Below are positions 1 to 14,500 of a DNA stretch of 64,000 bases, one piece after another. The stretch comes from Cyanoderma ruficeps (taxonomy: Eukaryota > Chordata > Aves > Passeriformes > Timaliidae): positions 6,099,956-6,163,955 of the forward strand of contig VZDJ01000041.1 of assembly GCA_008694505.1 (NCBI GenBank), read 5' to 3'. A model generated the notes under the pieces. That model had not been told where the DNA came from, did not search any database, and saw only the letters and a list, made by a program, of their open reading frames with translations. The translations under genes and the position numbers were made by a program. Position 1 is the stretch's first letter; each line of letters starts with the position of its first letter.

Positions 1-3000
1 GAGCAGGAGATATGGTGAATATAACTGTGGTTCTTCAGGAGGATTTATATCATCTTGTTGGCTGACATAAAGTAAACCACAAAATCCTCCCTTGTGTCTG
101 CCTACTTGTATCCATGAAGGATTAAGAGTATCAGTGTTAGCTATTCCATACATTGCTAACTCCATGGAGATGTAGCCTCTAAAACCAAGTATTTTTAGTG
201 CAGATCTCACCAGACTGAGGGCAAGATATTTTGAAATGTTTTGTATTTACTGTGTTTCATTTTTCTCAGTGGCTTTTTTTTCCTATCCTAGTGCATCTCA
301 GTTTCTTGTTTTGATGAGGGAAAACAATAAGTTAATTCTTCCCACCTAAGGCACTATGTACAGCAACATGTGGAACTCTACCAGATACTCTGCCACTCCT
401 AAAACAGCTATGATGATTTTTAGTTACTCATGAGATATATGAAGCACTTTTCCCTGCTTAGAATGATCCAAGGCTTCTGCAATACCCAAGTACCAAGCTT
501 GGCTGCCATTCACTTTTCCAAGGACATCAGAGTCAAAGACTATGGCAACAATTTCAGCTTTTCCTGGAAAGATGCTTTTCAGGGGGATTGTGTGGGGAGT
601 GGGTGTCCACCAGCTACTGCTACACTATCATTGCTACCCTATGGACTGATGAAACAGAATTATGATTTAGTGTTGGGTTTTTTTACCATAAAATTTAGCA
701 GACTTCAAGCATCAGTATTCTCAGGTATCAAATTTCACAGATATAATATATAGTTCCCTAAGATGCTGATTGACAATGTGGGATAAAAATCAATTAGAAA
801 TAATCATTAATATAGGGCAATCAACGCCTTGGATTTCACCATTCACAACACCTGACCTACAGCCTTGAGTGCTTAGTCTTTTGGAAAATTGAGTTGATTG
901 ATCTGTGATTATTTAAGCCTCAAACTAACAACAAGTCCCGTTGTTCAGTTAATTATTATAATTTACCAGTGATTCGTGAAAGGATGACTGTAAGGCCAGT
1001 TTTCATTCCGTATGATGGCTTATAGTACATCTATGCAGTGAGATATTTCTGTCTAAGGACTAATGATAATTTGTCCTCAAATATACAAAAGGTGTAATCT
1101 TTCAGTTTATGCTTACTTTGAAGTTTTCATTATACTGAGACCTAATATAGAGCAATTTCTATAGGAATTCTTAACTTGCTGTGTCTCCCTTTTTCTCAGG
1201 TACCTTAAAGCTTGCAATTAACATTTGTATTTTTCTAAGAAAGTGTAATCTGGTTCCAGCATTGTTGATACTACTGAAAAGAATATTTTTCTAAATTACT
1301 GTCCATGAGTTTCACCATGGACTTGTTATTATTATTATGTATTGTCATTCATTTAAAAAAAAATCTGTTTGAGAAATACCCTAATTTGAGTGACTCTAAG
1401 TTTTTTGAACAAGAACTGATAAATAGACATATAAAAATATGTAGCAGAATTGGCTTTACCTTAGTATGTTCTATTTCCCTCTGTGTTGCAACAAGCAGTG
1501 GGTGAAACAGATAACAAAATGTTAAGAAAACAAATTCAGAGTACCTCCTCTGATTTCTAACTAATAAATTGAAGCACATCCATTATATTGATCATAGCTG
1601 TAAGATCTAGAGTTTTATCTACTCTGTTGATGCTCGTTGGATCTCCAAGCTAGAATAGGACTGTGGAAGATTTAGAAAAGCCTTTGCTTTCTCCATACCT
1701 CAAACCTAAGCTGTAGTTTCTAAACTGAAATATCTTTAAAATCCCATTATTATTATTATATACACACACACATGTACACAAACACACACACAGACACAGA
1801 GAAAAGAAACTCTGCAGGGTGGAAAAAAAACCCCAAGAATCAAAGAGGTTCAGTGAAACAAGAAGAGGGTCCATGTTTGGATGGCTTTCTCCATGTTTCA
1901 TCTGTACTTGTAAGGGATTAAGGAGAAAATTGTTACTTCCACATGAAACCCCAGGAAGTAATGTGGTTACGCCACGTAAATGGAGTATGAAAGGCAAAAT
2001 ATGAAAATGTTCCAGAGGGCAGTTAAGAGACTATATATCAAATTATGGAGGTGCTTTATGGTCTTTTATTTGGCTCATTCAATCTATTCCCAAAGGAGTT
2101 TTTTAACATGGCCTCTCTAGAAATGCTTCATATGTGATTAGTGGACAACAGACCAATAGTAATGACTATGGGACTTCAAATCCTGTTAGGATTGCCCAAT
2201 GTACTGTTAGAGGAAAATCCAATTTTCATCCAATTCTTCTTATTCTTTCAGTGTCTGGGTTTTGCAGGAATTCTGTTTTAGGAAAATATGTGGGAAAAAT
2301 TACAAGTACACTGTCTCTGAACCTGAATTTTATAGATTCAGGGAGACATTTTTTCACATAAGTAAGTGTAACAAAAGAGGGAGTAAACTACTGAGATATT
2401 TTATGTCACAATTCTCCAGTCTAAAGCATTGCAACTTCTGTACAGATCACACAGGTAACAGCTCATCAAGTGTACTCACAAGAACCACCACTTATTTTCT
2501 GCTAGTAGACACTGCAACTAAAATGAAACATTTTTAATATGCTTTAAACAGCTGGAAATTATATGAAGAGTATAAAAAATTGATACCCACATCCAAACAA
2601 TGTGCACCAAATATTGGAACAAAATCCCACTGAGGTCCATGACTGAGTCCATTTGACTTTTGTGAGGACAAGATCTCCACCCACTTCCCAAGCGGCCCTA
2701 GTCTCAGAGAGTCAACACAGATCATAATTTTGTTATCACAGTTGAATTTTGTGGTTTACATGTCTGAAGTTTATGTCCTTTGAGTAGTTAACCATCACTC
2801 CAGCTTGTATATGCATATCGTCTTTTGTAAACAAATAGTATTTAGTATTAGTATTTATGCTCAAAAGTAACAATATAGAAAAAAACCCCTAACATTTAAA
2901 TTTATAAACTTTTTAAATGTTTGTCATCAGCAAAAATATACTTACTGCGTCATTTCTGAGTGACAAGAAGATGGAAAAATCGATATTAGAATTCAAGTTT

Positions 3001-4685
3001 ATTTTAAACTTTAGAAATTACACTCAAGCTATCTGAAGAAAACTGGAACTAAATAGTCAATGGCATAGCCTACAGCCCAAGAAAATGTGTTAAAATCTCA
3101 GGAATCTATGTTTTCATTCAACAAAAAAAAAATTCCTTAACTCCTACTCAACTTATTTTGTAGAAGGTACATGAATCTTTAGCCACTCTTAACATCATAT
3201 CTCTGTCCAAAAAAAATATCTGTCGTGCTCTAAAGAGCTGCTTGTACATTGATACTTAATTTACAAAAGCCATGTTTCATTAGTGATAGAAAATTATTGT
3301 AGTGCAAATCCTGGAAGAATCCAATTAGAAGAATGTTAACCGAAAAGTTTATGAGAAAGTATGGAAGGTACTTCTTTCACTTCCTTTAGTCCTACAATTT
3401 GATCATACTTAGATAAGTATCCACGTAGAAAGGACACATAAGGTGACCTATGACAGGTAAATCAAATGGCATTTGATTTCAATAATATTAACTTGATGTC
3501 TCAGAAATTATGCAATGTATGGGTTCATTGAAGGGATCCCTTTGGCCTTTTGAAGTATTTTCTGTATGAATTCATCCGATGTCAGTGTTCTGAAGAAGAA
3601 CAAGTCTCTCAGACTGCTTCTTTAGTAGTTATGGAGCTTTTTGATAGACTAATCCTCTGTCTGACTCAAAGGAACCACAAGTGGGAATGAAGACCCTCTT
3701 TGCAAAACTACACAATGTGGTATGCAGGGGACATCAGACTTATTCACATACATTCTGTCCTGAGGATAGATCTTCTCTGCATGAAAGAGGTCTATAATAT
3801 GGGTATGTGTGTGCTTTGCATACTGAGCAGAGAACTTCCGTGGTACTCGTAATTTCTAACTTACAGTTAATATTGATCATGGGATAAAAGACAGATTTCC
3901 CTTCAAGAATTATCTGGTGCTACGTGAACCAAATAATATCTCAACTGAATAGAGAACATATATAACACAATATATAAATTACAATAAATATAAATACTTT
4001 ATAACTATTTTTTGCATTCATACTCACCTTCTAGTCCTGATGTGGAAAGGTTCAACTGCACAATTTAAATGTAAAACTCTTCTCCAACCCTAGACCCAAA
4101 TTTCATTCTGAAACAGGTAAATCAAAATGGCACATATAAAATACATACAAAATACATAGACACCCATTGGAATACTTGTTCGTTAGGGTAAAGCTGTATC
4201 ATGGTTTCAATTTCCCCAGAAACTTTTAGCTTCCTTCAATATCTTATATAAGAGTTTTACCCTTTCATTGTAATGTATGTAAACTGACTGATTCCTCCCT
4301 CTGCATCTCTCATTTTTTTAAAAAAGAGTGATTTTTCTCTTTATCTAAGTGTCAGATTAAAAAATATAAAATCTATAAATCTTCTATATAAAATGTGATG
4401 TCTAAAAGTCAAATTTTTACTGGAAGAAAACGGCATTTGAAAAACGCGGTCTTGAAATTCTGAAACTCCCAACTAACAGAAGGAATCTCTCCCAGCACAA
4501 GTCCCTCAAGTTCCAATAAATTTACAGAGATTTACATCAGTGAAAATGCAAAATATTGAAAATAATATGATTAATTTAGGTCACAATTCCCAACCGAAAT
4601 AAAAAAAAAGTAGAAAAATAGTGGTTTTGTCCTATTCGTCCTAATTATTCATGTTTTCCTCTAATTTCTGTTATGTTTGCTTCAG
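1..4685 (+). other. LUM: LUM last intron, 3' part (5' end outside window)
   Basis: This stretch precedes the lumican terminal exon and ends in a TTCAG acceptor at 4681-4685, so I read it as the 3' portion of the last LUM intron. No reading frame in it resembles a known protein. The ORF at 430-753 has no recognisable domain. It holds a mixed (ATT)n/(CA)n microsatellite at about 1746-1800 and otherwise AT-rich unique-looking sequence. The large LUM coding exon lies upstream of the window. The intron phase (1) is inferred from the next exon. Confidence 0.8.
1746..1800. repeat. ATT / CA compound microsatellite
   Basis: A short run of ATT units passes into CA repeats interrupted by TGTACA and AGA. 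It is a simple sequence repeat inside the LUM intron. Confidence 0.8.
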
Positions 4686-4840
4686 AGTTCCCATTGAGCA
4701 GCTTCTGTAAGGTTGTTGGACCGATGACCTATTCCAAGATCACACATTTGCGCCTGGATGGGAACAACCTCACTCGGGCTGACCTGCCACAGGAGATGTA
4801 CAACTGCCTTCGGGTGGCCGCTGAGATTTCACTGGAGTGA
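4686..4840 (+). CDS. LUM: Lumican, terminal coding exon (partial gene)
   Basis: Lumican is a secreted keratan sulfate proteoglycan (class II SLRP) that binds collagen I fibrils and regulates their diameter and spacing, notably in cornea. Only its last exon is here. After the acceptor AG at 4684-4685 the exon opens with two bases, AG, that complete a split Lys codon (A|AG). It then encodes 50 residues and stops with TGA at 4838-4840. The peptide begins FPLSSFCKVVGPMTYSK and ends CLRVAAEISLE. It carries the final leucine-rich repeat (HLRLDGNNL) and the two cysteines (SFCK and YNCL) that form the C-terminal cap disulfide of SLRPs. This matches the known lumican C-terminus closely and differs from keratocan. 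An acceptor two bases downstream (AG at 4686-4687) is possible, but it would give phase 0 rather than the phase 1 seen in KERA. Confidence 0.93.
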
Positions 4841-5810
4841 GATACCTGTGATCATCCAGCTCCCTTCCAGGGGCAGGAACTACAGGAATAAGACACCATG
4901 ATAGTGCTTTAAAATTAGGATATGCCTTAAAGCAAGTGTCAATCTGCATATTATTCATTCTGTTTGTTAATATTTAGCATGGACGCCGCAAACTTAAGGG
5001 AACGTGTGCATATTTTTACAAATGGTTCTATTTAGAAAGCACAAGAATCACCAAATCTGGTGCAAAATATGCCTTTAACCGGCTAGATGAGTTGATGAAA
5101 AAGATTCAACTTCATAAAAATCTATATCCATGCATGCAATACATGCCAGCAGGTTCCAGACTCACAGGGAAGTCAGGTGGGGCTCATTGTGGGTTATAGT
5201 AAGCAGTATGGGCTGGCCTGTGTCAACACAAGATTCAGGTCCGACTTTCTTAATTATCATGCCTTTTGTATATTGTTACCCATTTCAAAGGAGAAAATGA
5301 TTTAACAATATGCGAGCAATTTAAAATTTGTGAAAATGTGAGTTCAGAGCCTATGACATTGTTAAATTAATGGAATATATGAAAGATAACAAGGAAAAAA
5401 TATTCAGGTTAAATAATTGTTTACTCTTCTTTTTGTCATACTTTCATTTAACTTTCATGGTAAGATTTTTATTCATCGCTGGTATAATTGTTATTTCAAA
5501 ATAAATCATATATACAAATATTTTTATTCAATTATTTGCATGCTACTTTTAACCAGAAAATAGAAAATAAAACATATCAAATAGTGTCCTTTTGTCCATA
5601 TCATTGACAACTATGTTTCTTTCTTTTATAAAATGAAAAAAAAACCAAGTTAAGACAAGAAAATCCAAGCTATTCTATTATTATTAAAATTTATTATAAG
5701 GTTAAATAAACTTTTTTCTCTAATTTGACTTTTCAATATGTTTGTACACATAATTTAACATGTGTCACTGCATTTGTGTTGGCCAATAAATTGATGTCTT
5801 ATGACGTTTG
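4841..5810 (+). other. LUM: LUM 3' untranslated region (end approximate)
   Basis: AT-rich sequence follows the lumican stop codon. AATAAA hexamers occur at 5500-5505, 5566-5571, 5705-5710 and 5785-5790. The last is followed by T/G-rich sequence (GATGTCTTATGACGTTTG), which makes it the best candidate for the distal polyadenylation site. The end is therefore placed near 5810, but the earlier signals could be used instead. Confidence 0.5.
5785..5790 (+). terminator. LUM: Candidate LUM polyadenylation signal
   Basis: This canonical AATAAA lies about 950 bases past the LUM stop and has a T/G-rich element just downstream. It is one of several AATAAA hexamers in the 3' UTR, and which is used cannot be decided from the sequence. 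Confidence 0.4.
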
Positions 5811-8800
5811 CAGTATGAGAATCGTGGCACAATGAAAACGTGCAAATTAATGTTTCAGTATTGTCAAAAGAATGGTGAAATCCCTCAGAAACCACAGGGG
5901 GCGAGTAAAATGCAGCTACACACGGTAAAGACATGGTAGTATATTCTACCTAGGAATAAGTAGTCCAAATATTGTCGATGTCTTGGAACACACTAAAATA
6001 AATGTGTTAGTAACTGAGAGCTGTAAGTGGCTTGCTTGCAAGTACAGATCATCCCATGGGTACTATTTTCTTTTCAACTACTAGACTATTAAACACTCAA
6101 ACAGAAACTTGCTAGTTTCTATAGCAAAAGCAGAAACTATCACCTCTGAAAAAAAACTCAAACCAATTCATACCAATTCAAGCCATTTAGTTGGCGCGTT
6201 GCCCATTCCAGATGTTCAAAACACAATTCACAAAGAAACCTGGGACTAAAACAAAAAGAGAGATTCAGAAAACAATAGAAATATTTCTCTCCTTATTTTT
6301 TTTCATTTAAGAACTCATAAATGTTGTTGCTTTTTTACCCATACACAGGAAGAATTGACAGGAAAAATTGTTACGAGTTGGCTAGGATTTTCATTGCAGA
6401 ATGAAGTCTAAATCTGGGGCTTTCTGAACAAATTAGAGTGGGAATCACTGTGGCATAGAACCTAGGCATTGTAACATAGAAAAAGAAGGAAGTGCATGCA
6501 AAACTCCCCAAAGTAAAGAAAAATGTATAAGAAATGGTAATTAACCATTTCCAGAGAGCTTTAGCCCAACTGTTTCCTTCATAGAAAAATATACTATATG
6601 CTTCTAGAGCACAAACTGATAATGAGATTTGTCCTTTGTCACCTGATTGCTGCAATTTAATAACACAACAGAAATGTATTATGCTTTTCAGCTTGTTTCA
6701 GCAAACCAATTACTTTTATGCAAAATGAAAGGGTGTGAACAGTGAGACTGAGAACAGTCCAACTCATGATAGATCAGAACCTGTTAAGAGAACTTCCTAT
6801 AACCTTCTTCTTTCCAGGTAATTCCAGGGTACTTCCCTTAGCCTCTCTGAATATACCATATGTCTCAGTCCATGACTTACTTCAGTGTGCCACTGCCTAA
6901 AAGAGTGATACAGAGAAAGTGTCCAGTTCTGGAGTGCACAGTGAAAGGGAATGGCAGCACAGAAAAAGTTCCAGAAAGAGAAATTTAAGCTGGACATACA
7001 AAAACATTCATAAAGCACTATCACAGAGTGTTCATAAAGCACTATCACAGAGTGCCCAAGGAGGCCGTGGGTTTTCCATCCTCAGAAATTTTCTTAACTT
7101 GCATGGGCAGTGCCCTCAGGGACAGATCTGTCTTTGAAGCTAGCCTTAGTTTTAGAAGGATGTTGAACTAAAAAATCTTCAGAGGTTTCTTCAAACTTAC
7201 TTATAATTTCTGTGAATCTGTGATTTTAAGAATACTAGTAACCAATGGGGAACAATATCAATTTTAATAACCAGTTCTACAGCTGAAGAGTTTAGCATAA
7301 AATTCATATGGAAAATTTCTTGTTTCAGGTTCCAGTCCATAATTCCAACTCCTATGATACTCACAAAATCTTAACTCAGCTGACATTTGGATTCTATAGG
7401 CAGGAACTCTGGAATCTTCCTTTCGATACCTTTGCTGGCTTGTGCAAATCTGCTCCCATTTTAACTCTCATGACTTACTGAATAGTGGCAGTGAAATCAG
7501 AGATCCATCCCTTCTAACTCTCCCATGTGGGACAGCACTAGCAAACATGCCACCATCCTGATAGACAGAGTGCTCTTGGAGGACATTTTGGTTATGAATA
7601 TTTTTTCAGATTCAGGTATTGGTTAAAAGGCTTTCCATCTGTAAGAAAAAGAACTTAATTAGTAGGCCTTAAGGCTTTCACACAGAAATAACTCTTTTTC
7701 TTACTTAGTCTGAAAAGTTCAACATCAGGCAGTACAGAGAAAGAAAAGAAGTGCTAACTGCTCTTTAGGACACTCACCTTGAATGTAGAAAGGTCAGGTT
7801 CAATTACCAGGGCAAATCAGCACTTCATTGTGTAAAGAAAAGCAGCTTTAGAGGCTGGAGCACTTTTTATCACATTATACCCCTGTTCTGAGATAAGATT
7901 GTGATTGTGGGGTAGAAAGTACATATTACTGCTCTTTAGTGCTATAAACATGATGCTTTGTGGGTGCCACCCCTTAAGAGGTGAATTACCTTCATTTCCA
8001 TAATTTGAATTCTTAATCTACAGATCAAATAACACAATATTTTTAACAAGTTTTGATTACTAGAATTTTTTTTAAGTATAATCCCTCTTATGTGGTGCCT
8101 TTGTGGTATAGCATACTTTTTATTCTGAAATTGTTAAAGAAAAGCAGAAAATAAACTCTAATTAAAAGGAAGTGAAGAAACAAGGCAAATACATGAGCGG
8201 AGAAATATTATTTACGGTCCATATGACAGTGTAGAAAGAAAGGGATTTAGCCAAATGCACCTAACTTCTGAAAAAGAGGAAAACTGCAGCACTGTGCAAA
8301 AAAAAAAAGCAGTTTTGTCTTTATTCTGTGAATCCAACTGTGGGGCAATGCATAAAAGTCTGTCATGGTAATTGGTCAACCTGACTAGAGCACATATTCA
8401 AATAACGATTAAGACATTTTGAAATCTATTAAATAATACTTGTAAAAATATATTTCTGTTGATGATAACACTTTCATTGAAGCATGCATAATATTTCAGA
8501 CAAAAGTACTGGAAGTCTTTAATAAATTTAATAGATTTCATACCTTATATAGCAATTTAATAATAAACTGTCTTGAAGATAAATAAGTCTTTCAAAATTC
8601 CTATTTCCATCTTCTTTCCAGGATCACATCATGTGATTTTGCCATCCATCTTACTATGGACATGGGTTTCTGAGCTACATCAACAAATGCTTCCTGAACT
8701 TCACTTTTAGATTTAATCGTTACAGCCATTTTGCTGTCAAAAAAATAAACAGTAAGACCAGTAGGTTCTCAAAATTATGTGCAATGCTGCATTGACTTGA

Positions 8801-11800
8801 TGAAGAATTTGTGATTACCTGTGTAAAAAATGAGATTTTTTTTATTCAGGTTCTTAAGTTTGGGTAAGAAGAACCATCCCCGGCAATATTATTATTCCCA
8901 CCCTTGATTCAGAAGAAGGAAAGGTGTGTTGCTCCTAATGAAAATCACAGCCTTCTGCTGAGGTATGCATTATACAGAAAATGCAGAAGGAAACTAGGCA
9001 TTTACTGCTGAGATTCCCAGCTGCCACCATGAAGAGCATGGGATCATCTAGGAAAAGGGCAGGCAGTGTTGAAGAGCACACCTTTGATTATTTATTATTT
9101 AGGCTTATTGAGGTCATTATTTAGGGCTCTGGAGCACTGCATGGTGCATGGACTGGGATGGGTGACAAATTCTCTCTGGAGCTGGGCTCCAGAGCTGTCT
9201 TCAAAGAAAAAGGTGGTGTCGGTTTGCATCAAAGTGCTGGGTGTTGAGGAATTTCCTCTACAATGTAAAGACTTAGTTTCAACATGTTCCATCTGAAAGG
9301 ATAATCAGTGACTTGGAGTAGTTGTGGTAAGATTTGAGCTTGAAGTTGGGACTCTGGAAGAAAACTCAAGTGCTTTGGGAAATGCCAGATCCTGAAAGAA
9401 AATAAAAATCACATAGTCTAATGTTTAATTGGAGTATTTCCCAAGGGTATCTGTATTAAAAATTAGAACTAAAATTACTACAATTAATGGAAAATAAGAG
9501 CTGAGTTTTCATATAACTTATGCCATTTGGCTTTTCTTTCTAAATATTAAAAAAGCCCCTGAACCTTGAATTTCTCATGTGGCAAAATCACTGTAGCAGA
9601 TCATTACTATAAGGGGAATAAAATATTTTTTTTCATTAAGTTGTGGGAATTCTCTTTATGCAACCCTTGTCATTCATTTTAGAACTTTGTATGTGTTTAA
9701 ACTTCTTGAAGTCCATTATCTTACTGTGGGGATCTAAAATGAAGACAAATTAAAATATTTTTGGACTTCTTTAACAACAGAAGTAAATAAGAAAACAAAA
9801 GTTAGCATAAATTAAGGACAAGGGTACAATTAAAGAATAATAAAAATATTTTATTTTCACTATCCTTATATTATGTCATAATATTTAATGTTTGATGGTC
9901 CATAGTTCAAAACTGTAGGTTTACAGAATGGGCATCAGGTCACTAATGCATGTTTTAATTTACCAGTGATTGTATAGAAAATATAAATCATCTAAAGAGC
10001 TACATGTGGCAACACAATATAGCAACTCAATATATGTGTGTAGTTGATAAATGCATGTTAGATATTTTAATTTAAGACACATTTAGTATTTTTAAAATTG
10101 AGTCCCAAGGTAGGATTGATTTGTTTCAGTGTTGGAGTTGTTGAAAGCATGAAAGCAAAGTACTAGTAAGAGATTGACAGCAACATTTACATAGTAGGTA
10201 AAGTAACCCAGCAAGCCAAGACAAATAACAGATCTTGGCATTGTGTCACGGAACCATTCTGGTGTAACTGTGGTAAAGAGTTCAAGACAGAGAGAAAGGG
10301 AACAGAGTGCCAAAAAGTTATTTAATGAAGCATATTCAGCAGACCAATATATTTCCCATAAAAGCTGAGCCCTTTTCCATAGTAGTTCTTTTCTGAAATG
10401 TGTTGCTCTGCAATGATCTCTTTCAGCTAAGCTACTCAGCTCCCACTGTAGTTTTGATAAGGAAGTGAAGTTGTGCAGAAAGTAAACAGCTAGAGTTTTG
10501 TTTTTGGGCTTTTAGAATGGGATCTTATCTTCCTAAATCCTATATAAACAAGAGGTCAGGTGACATATCCATTTAACAAATTAAGCCAGTCAAACTGTTC
10601 CCCAGGTTTTCTTTAAGCAATATATTCTGATCTAAACTGAAAACTCTCCATGTAAACTCCCCATACCTCAGCTGTCTGCATATGCACAAAAAATGCCTAT
10701 TTAAATAAGAAATGCAATTTCTTCCACTGAGAGCTTTAAGCAGGTTATTCTAGACTTCTACAAGAGGTGCAGCATTCCTGCTCCTAAGTCTGTTTTGTTT
10801 TAATTTCTTTTGTTCACTAAGAATGATGTAGAGTAAAATACATCCATAGGAGCAGGGTCTGGAACATCTGGGCTGGTCCTTTGATCTGTCTGCAGTGTCC
10901 CTTGGGCTAGCCTGAAGGGCTCAGTCATCTGCTTTCTTTTGGACTCTTTGATCTTGCTGACCTTTTGTGGCTGTTTTTTGAAAGGAACAGCAGATATTAT
11001 TAATTGAGATATATCACTGTCTGGTAGTCAGGGAACTGTTTGGAAATAGAAGGTTTGTCTTTTTGACTCTGGGTGAAACTCAGAGCAGCAATGCAGAAAG
11101 AGAGAGATTGCTATGTGCGTGTCATCAGAAGTGAAAGAGGCATACTGAACCCTGAGTAAAAGTCAGCACCCGCATGAAGATGGAGCTACCATTGGAGAAT
11201 AGGATGAAGGATAAACAAACTGGACTTACTGTCTTCAGCTTTTGAAGCACTTCCTTTTTTCTAGTAACCATGAAGATAATTCAAGAGCCGGTTTCAGAGG
11301 AACTTATTGTCCTGTGGAGCAAGACACATAGTTTTTAGTAAAGTACTGCCCAAATTTAGGTACCCTGGATTGCAGCCTTTGCTAAATGGAGCAATCCTCA
11401 GGGCTAATGAACAAGCTCTGCTTGCAGTATACTCCTGGGTTTGCTGGTGATGAACTATACACATGCTTGATGCTTAACAGACCTTGCTTTGAATTCAATC
11501 TGAGACATATGGCAGCCATTACTGAAAGAAAGCGATGCATTTTTTCACTGTCAGCAACTCTGATGCTAAAACAGAACAACAGCTCCAAACAGCACTCCCA
11601 GTCTAGTCTATCTTTTTTACTCTTCTAGTCTTTCTCAAGGTTGTAAGCTGTTTTAGCTCCATGCATGTACATTAATCCTCTCAAGGAGATGTTACTACCC
11701 CCTGCAGTTGTTGCTCCTCGTTTTTTTATACTTTTTAAATGAAAATTCTCTAGATTAACAGTGTGGATTGAAAGGAGACGGAGTAAAAATCCTGTAATAG

Positions 11801-14470
11801 CTTCAGACATCTTTCTCAAACTAGAACAATCCCAACACTATCTTGCATAATTATCTCCAAAATTCAGGGTGGGTTACCACAGTATTTTTGCTGTAATATT
11901 TTTTCCACTTCCTTTTATTGTTGTGAAATATCTTTCATACTGTTACTTTTTGTGAGATTGCTCATGGTCTCGGGAGCACTTTGTGTTTCAATAGCCTTTG
12001 ATCATTCAGCTTCTCAAGTTAAAAATTACCTCATTAACACAAAAGTCTTAGCTGTCTCTTGCTGAAAATATGATTCTGGAAAGAGTCTCAGGTTGGATGC
12101 GCAAAACAAAAAGTCTCCCAAATCATTAGTCATTTTTGAAAATCTTAGCCATGGTCTTTTATTAGTCTGTAAAACTTTATCATCATAATGTGCAACCTTT
12201 AAATAAGAAATATTTACACCAGATGATGAGGACTGAACAGAACAAATGCGTGATATGTGCATAATTTTGAAGGTTTCATGGAAAACAGACTTTCTGCAAA
12301 GTCTGCTTAGACACCCAGGCAATCACTTGTCTCTGCAGACATGTTTCAAAAATTTGTGAGAATCATGTAAGAATATGTGTTACAGTTGTCACACTCTTGC
12401 TTCCTGATTTTGAGGACTTTCTTTTCATTTTTTTCTGCTTTGTGTCAGAAGAAATGGAAATTCACATCATTGAGAAAGTCTTAGAAAATGTATTTTGCTA
12501 TTTTCTTCTCCTAGTGAAGGACTCCTCTTTTGAATGGGATGGAAATGTGTGTTTGATAAGGATCAAATATGTGGCCTCTAAATACACAAAGGCCAATTTG
12601 TGAACCCTTGCTGAACAGTATTTCATATAAATTGTACCACTGCTTGCCACAGGGTAAACAGCAAGTCCCTTTGACAGGGATATTAACTCTGTGATAACAC
12701 AATGAATATCTGGACATGATTAGCAGGTAAAAAATATCAGGTAAATTCAGACCACCATGAAGCATAAGACAAATCAATCATTTATTTTTGTTGTTGCTAA
12801 ATGTAAACATCTGGCTACATACATTTTAGTGTGCAATAGCAGATATCTGCCATCAGGACTCACAGTTTTAGACCCCTCAGTACAACATTCAGGATGGACT
12901 CAGCTCATTCTTTAGTGGCAAAGAGACCTCAGTGCCCCCATATTCTCTCTACACCCTTTATGAAAATTTAGCACAAAAGCAAACCAGTTTTATACTGTAC
13001 TGCTTGTGGTTTACAAGAATCATAAATGCACTTTTCATGGTGAAGCCTCCTTAAATGGTTCACAACTGGACATACAACTATTTTAAATTTCACACAGTGG
13101 TGCCTGTGCCTGTCCCCATATCCTTTGGACACACTCCAGCTGACAAGCATCCTTGTCACTAATGTGTGGCACCAGCTCTGATGCAGGAGGTCCAAGTCTT
13201 AAACATTTTAAGTTCTAGGTGTTTAAAGTGACACTCATAATGAAAATAGGGTGTCTTTATGACTTCTGTCCTATAATTAGTACATCTGCTTAAAAGAAGA
13301 ATCTTTATTTTTAGGTATAGATGTAAATTAATTTAATCTAATTTAATTATTAAACGATTCTACCTAGTATGCATGAAGGAACCAGTTTTACACCTGCTTT
13401 GTAAGAAATCCCTGACAATCTTTAATAGGTGTTGAAGGGCCTGGAGTTCTAGCAGAGAGAAACACTTAAGAACTTATTTTATTTTTAAGCACATAAACAA
13501 TGCAATAATTGCTGATGGTAAGGAGGTATTTTTTCATAAACAAGAAACGTGGTGGTACAAACATATACTCATGAAAAAAAACTATGACATGGTTAACATT
13601 AGCCTTACTGAGGTCAGTGAAATTATGAAATAGGTTGTTACAGGTTTTATGGTGAAAATCAAACAGATGAAATTGAACTAAAATAATTATGCAACTAAGC
13701 TTTAAAACTAATATAACTCATTAAAAGTACCAGGCTTTGTTTTCAGTAATTTTCATTAGCCTTTCCCTTAAAATATTTATGCCATTGTTCTGGCTTTGAA
13801 CATGAATAGTTTTTCTGATATGAAGTTGTTACTTTAAGTTTGGACTAAAAAGGAAAACAAAAATCTTCCAAAATACTTAATGTGAGAAATATGTGTCTAT
13901 CTTCGGAGAGCAAGTTGGCTGCAAAGAGTTTGCTTTAGATCAATGATAAAAGAAAATTTCAGGAGGCACTGGGGAATATTATAACTTTGTAGAAATATAT
14001 GTAAATATCTCTCTGAACAAAAAGGAAAAAATATTTAAGCTTTAAAGAACAGAAAATATGCTATTAAAAAATTCTTAGCAAATGCTTTTGCTCTCTTCTC
14101 CTAATCAAGATTTTTTTCTTTAAATGGCATGACAGCATCTGCATTTAATAAAAATCAAATAAAATATTTCCGTAGAAACAGATGGCACTGGTTTTAATTC
14201 TTTGTGGCCAATTCAGGTATTATGAGAATGAGTTATGATTTAATTCAGCTTTGCGTGTAAAGTATCTTCTAACAAAAATGTTGAATAAATGTACACTTTG
14301 GGCTACCTGTTTCATCTAGACCAGCTCCCCTCATCAGATAGAACATAAAAATTCTAATGCCTTCAGCCCTGTGGCTGCTTAATAATAAGGCCAGGATTTC
14401 CTTCTTTCCCTGCATAGGTGCTGAGGGGCCTTGGCTGTTTCAGGGGTTAAAAGCTGTAAGCACTGATGCG
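5811..14470. other. LUM-KERA intergenic spacer
   Basis: About 8.7 kb of AT-rich DNA shows no recognisable exon, RNA gene or full mobile element. The ORFs in it are short and have no domain features. It contains one exact 24-base tandem duplication (7007-7054). KERA promoter-proximal elements and possibly distal enhancers of the cluster may lie here, but I cannot identify any by eye. Confidence 0.6.
7007..7054. repeat. 24-bp exact tandem duplication
   Basis: A 24-base unit beginning TTCATAAAGCAC occurs twice in direct succession (7007-7030 and 7031-7054) without a mismatch, which suggests a recent duplication. It lies in intergenic DNA. Confidence 0.9.
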
Positions 14471-14477
14471 TATATAT
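14471..14477 (+). promoter_or_regulatory. KERA: Candidate KERA TATA box
   Basis: TATATAT sits about 100 bases upstream of a good splice donor (GAG|GTAAGC at 14577) and 1.65 kb upstream of the first coding exon of keratocan. A start site about 30 bases downstream would give a short ATG-free first exon. In other vertebrates KERA has a non-coding exon 1. The assignment rests only on this arrangement. Confidence 0.4.
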
Positions 14478-14500
14478 GAGGCTGTATTCCTAGAACACGG

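Noticed and set aside
430..753. 107-codon ORF in the LUM intron
   Set aside because: There is no signal peptide, domain, splice context or similarity that I recognise, and its composition matches the surrounding intron.
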